Positions 43,557-52,166 of a DNA stretch of 64,000 bases are shown one piece after another; position 1 is the stretch's first letter, and every line of letters starts with the position of its first letter. A program made the position numbers and the translations under genes. The stretch is from Sphingomonas sp. JUb134 (GTDB lineage: Bacteria; Pseudomonadota; Alphaproteobacteria; Sphingomonadales; Sphingomonadaceae), in contig NZ_SLYP02000001.1 in NCBI RefSeq assembly GCF_004341505.2, positions 2,566,501-2,630,500 on the forward strand, in the 5' to 3' direction. Below the pieces are notes generated by a model that made no database searches, was not told where the DNA came from, and saw only the letters and a list, made by a program, of their open reading frames with translations.

Positions 43557-45063
43557 TGTCGAAGCTGCCATAGCCTTCGCCGACATAGTCGCTGAAGCGC
43601 GTGATGGTCGGCTCGAACTTCATCGTGACCTTGCCGGTGGCGCCGTGGCGCTGCTTGGCGATGATGAGCTCGGCCAGACCATAGACGCGCTCCATGTCCA
43701 CCGCCCATTTCGCGTGATCCTCGAACACGCGGGCGTCGTCGCCGTCGCGCGGGCGCTTGGGCTCCTTGGCGGCGACGTAATAGTCCTCGCGGTACACGAA
43801 CCACACCATGTCGGCGTCCTGCTCGATCGAGCCGGATTCGCGAAGATCGGACAGCTGCGGGCGCTTGTCCTCGCGCTGCTCCACCGCGCGGCTGAGCTGG
43901 GAGAGCGCGATCACCGGCACGCCAATGTCCTTTGCAAGCGTCTTCAGGCCGCGGCTGATCTCCGAGATTTCGTTCACGCGGTTGTCGGAGCGGCCGGTGC
44001 CCTGCAGCAGCTGGAGATAGTCGACCACCACCAGGCCGAGCTGGTCGTCCAGGCGGCGGTGGAGACGGCGCACGCGCGTGTGCAGGCCGCTGATCGAAAG
44101 ACCGGCGGTGTCGTCGATGTAGAGCGGCAGCGATTCGAGATCGGCGGCGGCGTCGGCGAGCTTCACGAACTCCGCCTTGCTGATCTTGCCCATGCGCAAC
44201 GCTTCGGAACTGATGCCGGACTGTTCGGCGAGCACGCGGGTGGCGAGCTGGTCGGCCGACATTTCGAGGCTGAAGAACGCGACCTTCGCGCCCACCGACT
44301 TGCCCTTTTCAACGCCGGCGCGCTGGTCGTCCATGAAGCGGCGCGCGGCGTTGAAGGCAATGTTGGTGGCAAGCGAGGTCTTGCCCATGCCGGGACGGCC
44401 GGCGAGGATGATCAAGTCGGAATGGTGGAGACCACCGATCCGCGAGTTGATGCTGTCGAGGCCGGTGGTGACGCCCGACAGGCCGCCGCCCGAGTTGAGC
44501 GCGCGGTCGGCCATCTGCACGGCCATGGTCGTCGCCTGGGCGAAGCTCTTGACCGTGTTGGCGGTGGTGCCCTCGGCGGCGACGCGGAACAGCGCTTCTT
44601 CGGCCTGCTCGATCTGCTTGCGGGGATCGATCGTCTGGCTGGTGTCGAGCGCGTTCTCGACCAGCGTCGTGCCGACCGTGATCAGCGCACGCAGCTGGGC
44701 GAGGTCGTAGATCTGCTCGGCGAACTGCTTGGCGCCCAGGAGGCCCGCGCCGCTGCCGGTGAGCTGGGCGAGATAGCCGGGGCCACCCAGCTCGCGCATG
44801 CCGGAGTCGTCCTCGAACAGCGGGCGCAGCGTGACCGGGTTGGCCAGCATGTTCTGCCGGCGCACGTCGCGGATCTTTTCAAAGATGCGGGCGTGGACGG
44901 GCTCGAAGAAATGATCCGGCTCGAGTCGCTCGACGATGTCGTCGGCCAGCCGGTTGTCGATCATCATCGCGCCCAGCAGTGCCGCTTCCGCCTCGACGTT
45001 CTGGGGGAGGCGCGCAGCCGGGGACGGAGCGGACGAGCCGCCGATATGTGCAAGTGTGGCCAT
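43549..45063 (-). CDS. dnaB: Replicative DNA helicase DnaB
   Basis: A 504-residue hexameric helicase that unwinds DNA at the replication fork. The N-terminal domain (NVEAEAALLGAMMIDNRLAD) is followed by a linker and the RecA-like ATPase with Walker A GRPGMGKTSLATNIAF, FSLEMSADQLATRVLAE and LVVVDYLQLLQG (Walker B). The C-terminus is normal. ATG 45063 has AGG upstream. Divergent from UPF0262 over 125 bp, where one TGTGGACAG (45120-45128) repeats the variant seen in the DnaA-box cluster. Confidence 0.97.
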   Translation of the reverse strand: MATLAHIGGSSAPSPAARLPQNVEAEAALLGAMMIDNRLADDIVERLEPDHFFEPVHARIFEKIRDVRRQNMLANPVTLRPLFEDDSGMRELGGPGYLAQLTGSGAGLLGAKQFAEQIYDLAQLRALITVGTTLVENALDTSQTIDPRKQIEQAEEALFRVAAEGTTANTVKSFAQATTMAVQMADRALNSGGGLSGVTTGLDSINSRIGGLHHSDLIILAGRPGMGKTSLATNIAFNAARRFMDDQRAGVEKGKSVGAKVAFFSLEMSADQLATRVLAEQSGISSEALRMGKISKAEFVKLADAAADLESLPLYIDDTAGLSISGLHTRVRRLHRRLDDQLGLVVVDYLQLLQGTGRSDNRVNEISEISRGLKTLAKDIGVPVIALSQLSRAVEQREDKRPQLSDLRESGSIEQDADMVWFVYREDYYVAAKEPKRPRDGDDARVFEDHAKWAVDMERVYGLAELIIAKQRHGATGKVTMKFEPTITRFSDYVGEGYGSFDNE

Positions 45064-45188
45064 GGACCTGCTTTTCCCAGACGCGGCGGCCAAGCTCAAG
45101 CGACCCCAAGCGAAACATCTGTGGACAGGTGCGTTTTGCCGGCTTGGGCGTTGCCAAGGCGCGCCAAACGGCTAAGCGCTGCTCCACC

Positions 45189-45671
45189 ATGGCCGATCCG
45201 CGGATCATCGACGTCTCGCTCGACGAGCGCACCATTCTCTGGCGCAACGCGGACGTCGAGCAGGAACGGCGGATCGCGATCTACGACCTGCTGGAGGGCA
45301 ACCGCTTCGCGCCGCAACGGGTGCATGCCGACGGCTATGCCGGGCCGTACCGCGTGCGGCTACGCGTAGAGGACGGGCGGTTGGCGATCGACATCCGCCG
45401 CGCCGACGACAGCCCGCTGGAGACGCTGGTGCTGGGCCTTGCCCGCTTCCGCCGGCCGATCCGCGACTATTTCGCGATCTGCGACAGCTATTACCAGGCG
45501 TTGCGCCAGGCGACGCCGCAGCAGATCGAAACCATCGACATGGCGCGCCGGGGTCTCCACAACGAGGCGGCCGAGCTGCTGATCGAGCGGCTTTCCGGCA
45601 AGATCGAGATCGATTTCGATACGGCGCGCCGCCTTTTCACGCTCATCTGCGTGCTGCACATCAGGGGTTGA
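45189..45671 (+). CDS. UPF0262 family protein
   Basis: A 160-residue protein of the alphaproteobacterial UPF0262 family, shown by ERRIAIYDLLEGNRFAP, GPYRVRLRVEDGRLAIDI, FRRPIRDYFAICDSYYQA and the C-terminal DFDTARRLFTLICVLHIRG. No known function, soluble, no signal. It precedes the GH25 gene by 9 bp, so they are probably co-transcribed. Start at 45189 is the ATG at the family N-terminus. Confidence 0.92.
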   Translation: MADPRIIDVSLDERTILWRNADVEQERRIAIYDLLEGNRFAPQRVHADGYAGPYRVRLRVEDGRLAIDIRRADDSPLETLVLGLARFRRPIRDYFAICDSYYQALRQATPQQIETIDMARRGLHNEAAELLIERLSGKIEIDFDTARRLFTLICVLHIRG

Positions 45672-45680
45672 ATTCAGGGA

Positions 45681-46355
45681 ATGCGGGTTTTGAAGGCGGT
45701 GCTCGCCATCGCGGCGGCGCTGTGCCTCGCGGGGGCCGCGGGCTGGCACTATGCGACCGACTGGCGGCCCTCGACGGGCGAATATCCGGTGCAGGGCATC
45801 GACGTATCGGAGGAGACCGGGCCGGTCGACTGGCTTACGGCGCGCGCCCGCGGCGTCGACTTCGCCTATGTCCGCGCGATCGGCGACGGCACGCGGCGCG
45901 ACCGGCTGTTCCAGTCCAACTGGGCGGCACTGGGGGAAGCGGGCATCCGCCGCGGCGTGATCCACCAGTTCTCGCTGTGCCGGCCGGCGGAGGCGCAGGC
46001 GGACGCGTTCGTCACCTTCGTGCCCCGCGCGATTGATGCCTTGCCGACGGTGCTGGAGCTGGAACTGGACGAAGGCTGCGCCCGTCGCCCGGAGCGCGCG
46101 CAGGTCCTTGCCGGCATTCGCCGCTTCCTGGAGGTGGTGGAGCACCACACCGGTTCGCCGATGCTGCTCAAGGTCTCCGAGCCGTTCGAAAAGGCCTATG
46201 CGGTGAGCGGCGCGGTCGAGCGGCCGCTGTGGGCCGCCCAGGAGTTCTTCGCGCCCCTCTATCTGGCACGTCCGTGGCGGATGTGGCAGGCGAGCACCAT
46301 CCGGCGGATCGACGGCGTCGACCGCCCCGTCCATTGGGATGTCGTAGCACCATGA
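45681..46355 (+). CDS. GH25 lysozyme-family protein with altered acidic pair
   Basis: A 224-residue exported or membrane-anchored protein. One N-terminal hydrophobic segment (AVLAIAAALCLAGAAGW) is followed by the GH25 start VQGIDVSEETGPVDW, DFAYVRAIGD, and VIHQFSLCRPAEAQADAF. The usual active-site D-x-E after the fourth strand reads LPTVLELELDEG, so the Asp is replaced by Glu; activity may be altered or lost. WQASTIRRIDGV is the closing family motif. Its stop overlaps cdd (ATGA). Predicted to act on peptidoglycan. Confidence 0.85.
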   Translation: MRVLKAVLAIAAALCLAGAAGWHYATDWRPSTGEYPVQGIDVSEETGPVDWLTARARGVDFAYVRAIGDGTRRDRLFQSNWAALGEAGIRRGVIHQFSLCRPAEAQADAFVTFVPRAIDALPTVLELELDEGCARRPERAQVLAGIRRFLEVVEHHTGSPMLLKVSEPFEKAYAVSGAVERPLWAAQEFFAPLYLARPWRMWQASTIRRIDGVDRPVHWDVVAP

Positions 46356-46792
46356 CCGATATCGAAGCCCTGATCGCGGCGGCACGCACCGCCGCCCGCA
46401 ATGCCCACGCGCCCTATTCGCGCTTCGCCGTCGGTGCCGCCCTGCGCATGACCGACGGCAGCGTCATCACCGGCGCCAATTTCGAGAATGCGAGCTACGG
46501 CCTGTCGCTGTGCGCGGAGACGGTGGCGGTTGCCACTGCGAGCGCGCAGGGACGGCTGGGCGAGATCGCCGAGGTGGCGGTGATCGGCGGCATGATGGTC
46601 GACGGCGTCGCGACCGGGGACGTGCCGGTGCGGCCGTGCGGGCGCTGCCGGCAGGTGCTGAACGAGGCGGCGCAGATCGGGCGGCGGGACTTGCGGGTAT
46701 TCTGCGCAGGTGCGGAGGGCGATGCCGTCGAGGAGCATCGGCTGTCGGAGCTGCTGCCGCATGCGTTCGGGCCGGCGGATCTGGGGCTGTAG
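46352..46792 (+). CDS. cdd: Cytidine deaminase
   Basis: A 146-residue zinc enzyme that converts cytidine or deoxycytidine to uridine forms in pyrimidine salvage. Zinc motif residues are in LCAETVAVA (Cys and catalytic Glu) and VRPCGRCRQVLNE (PCxxC). The start AHAPYSRFAVGAALRMTDG is typical, and length is that of tetrameric bacterial forms. Translationally coupled to the GH25 gene. Confidence 0.96.
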   Translation: MTDIEALIAAARTAARNAHAPYSRFAVGAALRMTDGSVITGANFENASYGLSLCAETVAVATASAQGRLGEIAEVAVIGGMMVDGVATGDVPVRPCGRCRQVLNEAAQIGRRDLRVFCAGAEGDAVEEHRLSELLPHAFGPADLGL

Positions 46793-46867
46793 GGGCGCCG
46801 CGAGCGTACCCCGGCGAAGGCTCAGGTGGGGTGATCGAGCCGGATCATGCCTCACGGCGGCCTTCCC

Positions 46868-46896
46868 AACTGGGCCCCGGCCTTCGCCGGGGTACG
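46868..46896. repeat. Hairpin repeat CCCCGGC-CTTC-GCCGGGG
   Basis: Perfect 7-bp stem 46875-46881 with 46886-46892, preceded by AACTGGGC-like sequence and followed by TACG. A degenerate half copy (GTACCCCGGCGAAGGCTC) sits at 46806-46823. The 250-bp gap between cdd and the HerA-like gene holds no gene. Confidence 0.75.
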
Positions 46897-46941
46897 GGTT
46901 TGGGTGACGGGGTCAGGCGCTGCTCCTGACACATTCTCCGT

Positions 46942-47025
46942 GCTCCCGCGAAGGCGGGAGCCCAGGGCACCAGGCATTATCAGCCGTTTCTCTGCTTGGC
47001 CCTGGATCCCCGCCTTCGCGGGGAT
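46942..47025. repeat. Paired hairpin repeat (composite element B)
   Basis: Hairpin 1 at 46942-46961 (GCTCCCGC, GAAG, GCGGGAGC, then CCAGGGC) and hairpin 2 at 47006-47025 (ATCCCCGC, CTTC, GCGGGGAT), with a linker ending TCTGCTTGGCCCTGGAT (46991-47007). CCAGGGC and GCCCTGG also form an inverted repeat across the linker. Homologous in layout to 42958-43042. Confidence 0.8.
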
Positions 47026-47042
47026 ACGACGGAGCGTGGGCG

Positions 47043-48497
47043 TTACGCCGCGACTTCGGACGCTTCGGTTGTCCAGCCGAGGTGCGGCAGCGTGATCGAT
47101 CTCCGGCCGGACAGGTCGGTGCGGCACACGAACAGCTCGCGGCTTTCGATATAGGCGACCAGCCGCTTCACCCGCCCCATCGAGCTGGTGCCATAGGTGC
47201 GCGCGATCTCCTCGTCGCTCGGGCAGGGTTCACCCGCGCGGGCGGCGCGGGCGATCAGCAGGAAGGGGCCGAGCATGTCGTCGGGCAGCGAGGCGGCGAG
47301 TTGGAGCGCGTCGCCCCACTCGCCTTCGGGCGATTCGAAGATGCCGGCGCGCGCGCACGACAGGCGGCGGGTGAAGCCCGGCAGGTCGAGCGGCGGGCGC
47401 GACAGCCCCGCCATGCGGCAGCGCACGCCGAAGTCTTGGTAGAGCATCGCCGCCGGGCGCTGGGCCGCGTCGTCGTCCGACAGGATCGCGCGCAGCACGT
47501 CGGCGATGATCGTGTCGGTCTCCTCCTCCGAACGCTCTGGCAGCGCCGGAGTCGCGATCGGACCGGCCGGGCGCTCGATCGCGGCCATCACCTCTTCGGG
47601 AGGCGGCGCCGGGCGAACCGGCATCGGCAGCGGCAGCATCTCCTCCACAGGGGCGAGCAGCAGGTCCTTGATGTCGGCGACCTGGCCGGAGGGGAGCGGC
47701 GTCAGCTTGGGGCTGCCGCTGCGCGCCGAGGTCTCGACCGCACCGATCCGCACCGCCACCGGCCGGCGCGTAACGGCCGGGCCGAGCGCCAGGAAGGTGC
47801 CGCGCTGAAGGTCCCGGATCTGCTCGGCCTGGCGCCGCTCCATGCCGAGCAGATCGGCCGCGCGCGCCATGTCGATGTCGAGAAAGGTGCGGCCCATCAG
47901 GAAGTTGGACGCCTCGGCCGCGACGTTCTTGGCGAGCTTTGCCAAGCGCTGGGTCGCGATCACGCCGGCAAGGCCGCGCTTGCGGCCGCGGCACATCAGG
48001 TTGGTCATCGCCGACAGCGACGCGCGACGGACCTCCTCGGCGACTTCGCCGCCGGTGGTGGGGGCGAACAGCTGCGCCTCGTCCACCACGACCAGCGCGG
48101 GATACCAGTGCTCGCGCGGCGCATCGAACAGCGCCGAGAGGAAGGCGGCGGCGCAGCGCATCTGTCCTTCGGCCTCCAGCCCTTCCAGGCTGAGCACGAC
48201 GGAGGCGCGATGTTCGCGCGCCCGGGCGGCGAACTTCGCCACCTCGCGTTCGCTGTGGTCGACCGCATCGATGACGATGTGGCCATAGGCGGCGGACAGG
48301 GTAACGAAGTCCCCTTCCGGGTCGATGACGACCTGCTGGACGTGGCGCGCACTGCGTTCGAGCAGGCGGCGCAGCAGGTGCGACTTGCCCGAGCCCGAAT
48401 TGCCCTGAACCAGCAGGCGGGTGGCGAGAAGTTCTTCGAGATCAATCGGAACCGGCTTGCCGGCCGGATCGGTTCCCATGTCGACGGCAACGGTCAT
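47043..48497 (-). CDS. HerA-like (DUF87) ATPase
   Basis: A 484-residue P-loop ATPase of the HerA/FtsK superfamily. Walker A GNSGSGKSHLLRRL, Walker B-like WYPALVVVDEAQLFAP, and a glutamine-arginine motif region CRGRKRGLAGVIATQRLAKLA are present, followed by a C-terminal part (from about residue 300) with regulatory or DNA-binding helices (PSDEEIARTYGTSSMGRVKR). HerA homologues translocate DNA, often with NurA; no nuclease gene is adjacent here. It is a chromosomal singleton of unclear role in alphaproteobacteria. Confidence 0.86.
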   Translation of the reverse strand: MTVAVDMGTDPAGKPVPIDLEELLATRLLVQGNSGSGKSHLLRRLLERSARHVQQVVIDPEGDFVTLSAAYGHIVIDAVDHSEREVAKFAARAREHRASVVLSLEGLEAEGQMRCAAAFLSALFDAPREHWYPALVVVDEAQLFAPTTGGEVAEEVRRASLSAMTNLMCRGRKRGLAGVIATQRLAKLAKNVAAEASNFLMGRTFLDIDMARAADLLGMERRQAEQIRDLQRGTFLALGPAVTRRPVAVRIGAVETSARSGSPKLTPLPSGQVADIKDLLLAPVEEMLPLPMPVRPAPPPEEVMAAIERPAGPIATPALPERSEEETDTIIADVLRAILSDDDAAQRPAAMLYQDFGVRCRMAGLSRPPLDLPGFTRRLSCARAGIFESPEGEWGDALQLAASLPDDMLGPFLLIARAARAGEPCPSDEEIARTYGTSSMGRVKRLVAYIESRELFVCRTDLSGRRSITLPHLGWTTEASEVAA

Positions 48498-48608
48498 GCC
48501 GGCGCGTTTGGACGATGGCAGGGGGCTGCGGCAAGGGGGAAGCGACGGTTTTCGCGGGTGGCCCTACTCCCTGCCCGCCTCTCCCTTCCCGTTCGCCTCG
48601 AGTGCCGT

Positions 48609-48680
48609 CGAGCTTGTCGAGACGGCGTATCGAGAGGTCGGCGCCCGCGGCTCTCTCGATACGGGCTCTCGACAAGCTCG
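48609..48680. repeat. Long imperfect inverted repeat upstream of the HerA-like gene
   Basis: Arms 48609-48636 and 48653-48680 match at 25 of 28 positions as reverse complements, with a 16-bp centre; each contains CGAGCTTGTCGAGA and TATCGAGAG-like sequence. No T-tract follows. It sits in the 230-bp gap between the HerA-like start and the end of the beta-lactamase gene, where no gene is seen. Confidence 0.7.
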
Positions 48681-48727
48681 ATCCCTACTCGAGACGAACG
48701 GGGTGGAGTGGAGCGTAGGATAGCGGC

Positions 48728-49603
48728 TCAGGCGAACAGCTGTCCCACGAGCGACCCCACCGAGGCGATCGCCTGGTCCGCCTTCTCGGGCGCAATGCCC
48801 GGCGCATCCAGGTAGCAGGCGATCAGGATCGGCTTGCGGCTCGGAGGCCAGGCGATGGCGATGTCGTTGGCCTGCCCGTTGCCGCTGGTCCCGGTCTTGT
48901 CGCCGACTCGCCAGCTCTTGGGCAGGCCGGCGCGCAGCCGCTTGTCGCCGGTGCGGCAGCCGATCATCCAGTCGGTCAGCTGCTTGCGCGACGCCGGCTC
49001 CAGCACGTCGCCGGTGAGCAGCGCCGCGAGCAGCGTCGTCATCGCCATCGGCGTCGTCGTGTCGCGCAGCTCGCCGGGCTTATAGTCGTTGAGCTCGGGC
49101 TCCACGCGGTCGAGCCGGGTGATCGTGTCCCCTGCGGAGCGCAGGAAGCGCGTCAGGCCGGAGGGACCCCCGAGCTGCGGCAGCAGGAGGTTGGCGGCGG
49201 CATTGTCGCTCCACTCGACGGCAGCGGCGCACAGCTCCGCCAGCGTCATCTGCCCGCGGGGCAGGTTCTCACGCACCACCGGGGCATAGTCCAGGAGATC
49301 GCCTTGCGTGAACCGGATCGGGCGCTGGAGGTCGAGCTCGCCGCGATCGGCGCGCGCGAGGATCGCGGCGGCAAGCGGCACCTTGAAGGTCGAGCACAAG
49401 GGGTAGCGGGCCAGCGGGTCGAGCCACAGGCGGCGCCCGGTGCCCGTGTCCAGCACGGACACGCCGAGCCGGCCGCCCGCCTCGCTGGCGATTGCCGCGA
49501 GCGGATCAGCGGGCGCGGCAAAGGCGGCGCTGCCCAGCGCCTCCAGCCAAGTCGGCAGCAGCACTGCGGCCGCGGCGCCGGCGACGAACTCGCGCCGCCG
49601 CAT
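48728..49603 (-). CDS. Class A beta-lactamase
   Basis: A 291-residue periplasmic serine beta-lactamase. It has a Tat-type signal (MRRREFVAGAAAAVLLPTWL), the nucleophile motif CSTFK (Cys before the Ser), SDN in EWSDNAAANLL, the deacylating Glu in EPELN, and the KTGT triad. The Cys preceding the Ser recalls CTX-M and L2-type enzymes; the partner Cys of the carbapenemase disulfide is absent after KTGTS. Its ATG overlaps the ferredoxin stop (TGATG), so it is the last gene of the desulfurase-ferredoxin operon. Spectrum is not predictable from sequence. Confidence 0.93.
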   Translation of the reverse strand: MRRREFVAGAAAAVLLPTWLEALGSAAFAAPADPLAAIASEAGGRLGVSVLDTGTGRRLWLDPLARYPLCSTFKVPLAAAILARADRGELDLQRPIRFTQGDLLDYAPVVRENLPRGQMTLAELCAAAVEWSDNAAANLLLPQLGGPSGLTRFLRSAGDTITRLDRVEPELNDYKPGELRDTTTPMAMTTLLAALLTGDVLEPASRKQLTDWMIGCRTGDKRLRAGLPKSWRVGDKTGTSGNGQANDIAIAWPPSRKPILIACYLDAPGIAPEKADQAIASVGSLVGQLFA

Positions 49604-49932
49604 CAGCGCCGCCTCGCGTCGGCCTGCTGGCCGGGCATACGGACGGTGAGGCCATCGAGCGCGTCGGTGAGCGTGATCTGGCAGGCAAGCCGGCTGGTGC
49701 GGGTGGCACCGGGGGCGAAATCGAGCATGTCTTCCTCTTCCTCCGACGGCGGCGGCAGCAGGTCGGCGAATTCCGGCGCGACGATCACGTGGCAGGTCGA
49801 GCAGGCCATCTGCCCGTCGCACGTGCCCTCCAGCGGCTGGCCATAGGCTTGGGCGAGATCGAGCAGCCGGTCGCCAGCGGCGCCGCGGGCTTCCTCGACC
49901 GCGCCGTCCACGCCGATGAAGCGGACGATCAT
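49603..49932 (-). CDS. [2Fe-2S] ferredoxin (adrenodoxin type)
   Basis: A 109-residue ferredoxin with the plant/vertebrate-type CX5CX2C...C motif in CDGQMACSTCHV and LACQ. It carries the acidic interaction helix region (PPPSEEEEDMLDF) of ISC-type adrenodoxin-like ferredoxins. Start overlaps the stop of the upstream desulfurase (ATGA). It would donate electrons in Fe-S assembly or to oxygenases; the adjacent desulfurases favour the former. Confidence 0.92.
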   Translation of the reverse strand: MIVRFIGVDGAVEEARGAAGDRLLDLAQAYGQPLEGTCDGQMACSTCHVIVAPEFADLLPPPSEEEEDMLDFAPGATRTSRLACQITLTDALDGLTVRMPGQQADARRR

Positions 49933-51020
49933 GCCGCCACCTTCTGCGCACGCGCTGCTGCGTCGATCCGGGTGATGGCGTTCAACAATTCCTCCTCGCT
50001 GGTGGTGCGGCCGAAGCCGATGCGGATGCTCGACCGCGCCTCCGCGTCCGACAGGCCGATGGCGCGAAGCACGTGGCTCGGCCGCCCCGAGCCGCTGGCA
50101 CAGGCGGAGCCCGCGGAAAAGGCGATGTCGCGCAGGTCGCTCATCAACCGCGCCACGTCGAGCCCTTCGCGCCGCAGGTTGAGGTTGCCGCGGTAGCGGT
50201 GCTCGGTCGAACCGTTCACCCGCCAATCGGGGCCGAGCGCGGCCAGCGCCGCCCGGGCGAGCTGGGCGACGTGCGCCGCGTCGTCGTCGTGCCGCTCGAC
50301 CGCTAGCCGCGCGGCGGCGCCGAAGCCGGCGCACAACGCGGGCGAGAGCGTGCCGGAGCGTCCCGGCACCTCCTGTCCGCCGCCGTGGAGCAGCGGTGTG
50401 AGCGGCACGCCGTCGCGGACCCACAGCGCGCCTATGCCCTTGGGCCCATGGATCTTATGGGCGGAGACGGCGACCAGATCGCAGCTGTCGGGGATGGGCA
50501 CGCGGCCATAGCCCTGCACCGCATCGCACAGGAACCGCGCGCCGGCGGCGTGGGCGAGTGCGGCGAGCTCCGCGATCGGCTGGATCACGCCGATTTCGTT
50601 GTTGACCAGCATCGCCGCCACCAGGCCGGTGCCGGTCAGGATCGCGCGCGCGGCCTCGTCCAGGGCAACGCGGCCGTCGGCGCCGACCGGCAGGATGGTG
50701 ACCGGGCGACCGTTGCGCGCCTCGGCAGCGACGGTGTCGAGCACGGCGGCGTGCTCGGTCGCGAGCGTCACGATCGGGCCTTGGGTGCCCTGGATCGCCC
50801 AGTTGAGGGCCTCGGTGGCGCCGGAGGTGAAGGCGACGCGGCCGCCCTCCGGCAGCAGCTTAGCCACCTGTCCGCGCGCTACTTCCACCGCAGCGCGGGC
50901 GGCGCGGCCCTCACGATGGGGAGAATGCGGGTTGGCGTGCTGGCGCTCCAGCCAGGGGAGCATCGCGGCGAGTGCTTCGGGCGCGAGGGGTGTGGTCGCC
51001 TGATAGTCGAGGTAGCTCAT
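49929..51020 (-). CDS. Cysteine desulfurase (second of two)
   Basis: A 363-residue PLP enzyme of the NifS/IscS class that removes sulfur from cysteine. It shows YLDYQATTPLAPEAL, the HSPHREGRAARAAVE substrate loop, PLP lysine in AVSAHKIHGPKG, and the catalytic Cys in SAGSACASGSGRPSHVL. It overlaps the first desulfurase by 4 bp and ferredoxin by 4 bp. Having two tandem desulfurases suggests duplication with specialisation, for example Fe-S assembly versus tRNA thiolation. Confidence 0.94.
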   Translation of the reverse strand: MSYLDYQATTPLAPEALAAMLPWLERQHANPHSPHREGRAARAAVEVARGQVAKLLPEGGRVAFTSGATEALNWAIQGTQGPIVTLATEHAAVLDTVAAEARNGRPVTILPVGADGRVALDEAARAILTGTGLVAAMLVNNEIGVIQPIAELAALAHAAGARFLCDAVQGYGRVPIPDSCDLVAVSAHKIHGPKGIGALWVRDGVPLTPLLHGGGQEVPGRSGTLSPALCAGFGAAARLAVERHDDDAAHVAQLARAALAALGPDWRVNGSTEHRYRGNLNLRREGLDVARLMSDLRDIAFSAGSACASGSGRPSHVLRAIGLSDAEARSSIRIGFGRTTSEEELLNAITRIDAAARAQKVAA

Positions 51021-52072
51021 GCCGCCCGCGCCCGCGCTTCGCGGGCGATCGCGATCCAGGCGTCGGCGAAGCGGCGGACGTCCTCGGCTCGTGTGTTCCA
51101 GCCGAAGCTCACCCGCACCACTTCCCGCGCCGCCTGCGCCTCCCAGCCCATCGCGCCCAGCACGTGGCTGGGCTTGAGGCTGCCGGACGAGCAGGCGCTG
51201 CCGGCGGACACCGCGATGCCGCTGCCGTCGAAGCGGATCAGCTGCGCGGCGGAGGCGACACCCGGCATGCGATAGGCGGCGATGGTGGCGATGCGGGGTG
51301 CCTCCCCAGCGACGACTTCCCCGCCTTCTGCGATCACCTCCGCGTCTAGGGTCGCGCGCCATTCGGTCGCCTGCTCCAGCCAGTCGCGCGACGCTTCCAA
51401 CGCGGCCGCGAAGCCGAGCACTCCCGGCAGGTTCTCCGTCCCGCCGCGATAGCCCTGCTCCTGCCCGCCCGTGGGTTCGAGGGTCGCGAAGTCGCGCACC
51501 AGCAGCGCGCCGATGCCCGGCGGGCCGCCCAGCTTGTGCGCCGACACCGCGATCAGGTCGGCGTCGGGCAGCGGAAGCTTGCCCGCCGATTGCGCACAGT
51601 CCGCGAACAGCAGGTCCCCGCGTGCGCGGAGCTCGGTGGCGAGCGTGTCGAGCGGCTGGAGCACGCCCGTTTCCGAATTGGCCGCCTGGATCGCGAACAG
51701 CCGCCGCTCGCCGGTGGGTTCGGGCAGCGAAGCCCGGCCTGCCGCGTCGACCGGCAGCCGTTCCGCGTCCCCGGCGGCGCGCAGCACCGCGTCGTGCTCG
51801 GTGGGCGACACGGCGATCCGCACGCCCTTTGCCCGCCCGAGCGCCAGCGCGATCGCCTCGCTCGCGCCGCTGGTCAGGATCACCTCGTGCCGCCAGCCGA
51901 GCGCCGCGGCGATGCGGGCGCGGGCGTCCTCCAGCATGCGGCGAGCGGCGCGCCCCTCGGCATGGGGGGACGAGGGATTCGCCCAGCGCGCCATGCCTTC
52001 TGCCACCGCGGCGATCGCCTCGGGTCGCATCGGTGTCGTCGCGGCGTGATCCAGATAGAGTCGTTCGGCCAA
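51017..52072 (-). CDS. Cysteine desulfurase (first of two)
   Basis: A 351-residue paralogue of the downstream gene, with RLYLDHAATTPMRPEA, NPSSPHAEGRAARRML, PLP lysine in AVSAHKLGGPPGIG and catalytic Cys in [17 protein letters not shown]. The start is TTG at 52072 (TTG GCC GAA), with only a weak GGA upstream. It heads the operon desulfurase - desulfurase - ferredoxin - beta-lactamase and is divergent from the alpha/beta hydrolase over 94 bp. Confidence 0.93.
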   Translation of the reverse strand: MAERLYLDHAATTPMRPEAIAAVAEGMARWANPSSPHAEGRAARRMLEDARARIAAALGWRHEVILTSGASEAIALALGRAKGVRIAVSPTEHDAVLRAAGDAERLPVDAAGRASLPEPTGERRLFAIQAANSETGVLQPLDTLATELRARGDLLFADCAQSAGKLPLPDADLIAVSAHKLGGPPGIGALLVRDFATLEPTGGQEQGYRGGTENLPGVLGFAAALEASRDWLEQATEWRATLDAEVIAEGGEVVAGEAPRIATIAAYRMPGVASAAQLIRFDGSGIAVSAGSACSSGSLKPSHVLGAMGWEAQAAREVVRVSFGWNTRAEDVRRFADAWIAIAREARARAA

Positions 52073-52166
52073 GAATCGTTCCGATTGCGCGGGAAAGCTT
52101 GCCGCCTATATAGCGCGCAGCTTGCTGCGCCCAACCGCGCGCCCCATTTCTCTCGGCAGGAAGCCC

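Noticed and set aside
42412..47042. CRISPR array in the repeat-rich gaps
   Set aside because: Repeats are palindromic, irregularly spaced and few, with no spacer periodicity and no cas genes.
46806..47127. Short peptides around the hairpin repeats
   Set aside because: These recurring Pro/Ala/Gly/Arg peptides are read-through of the palindromic elements, not genes.
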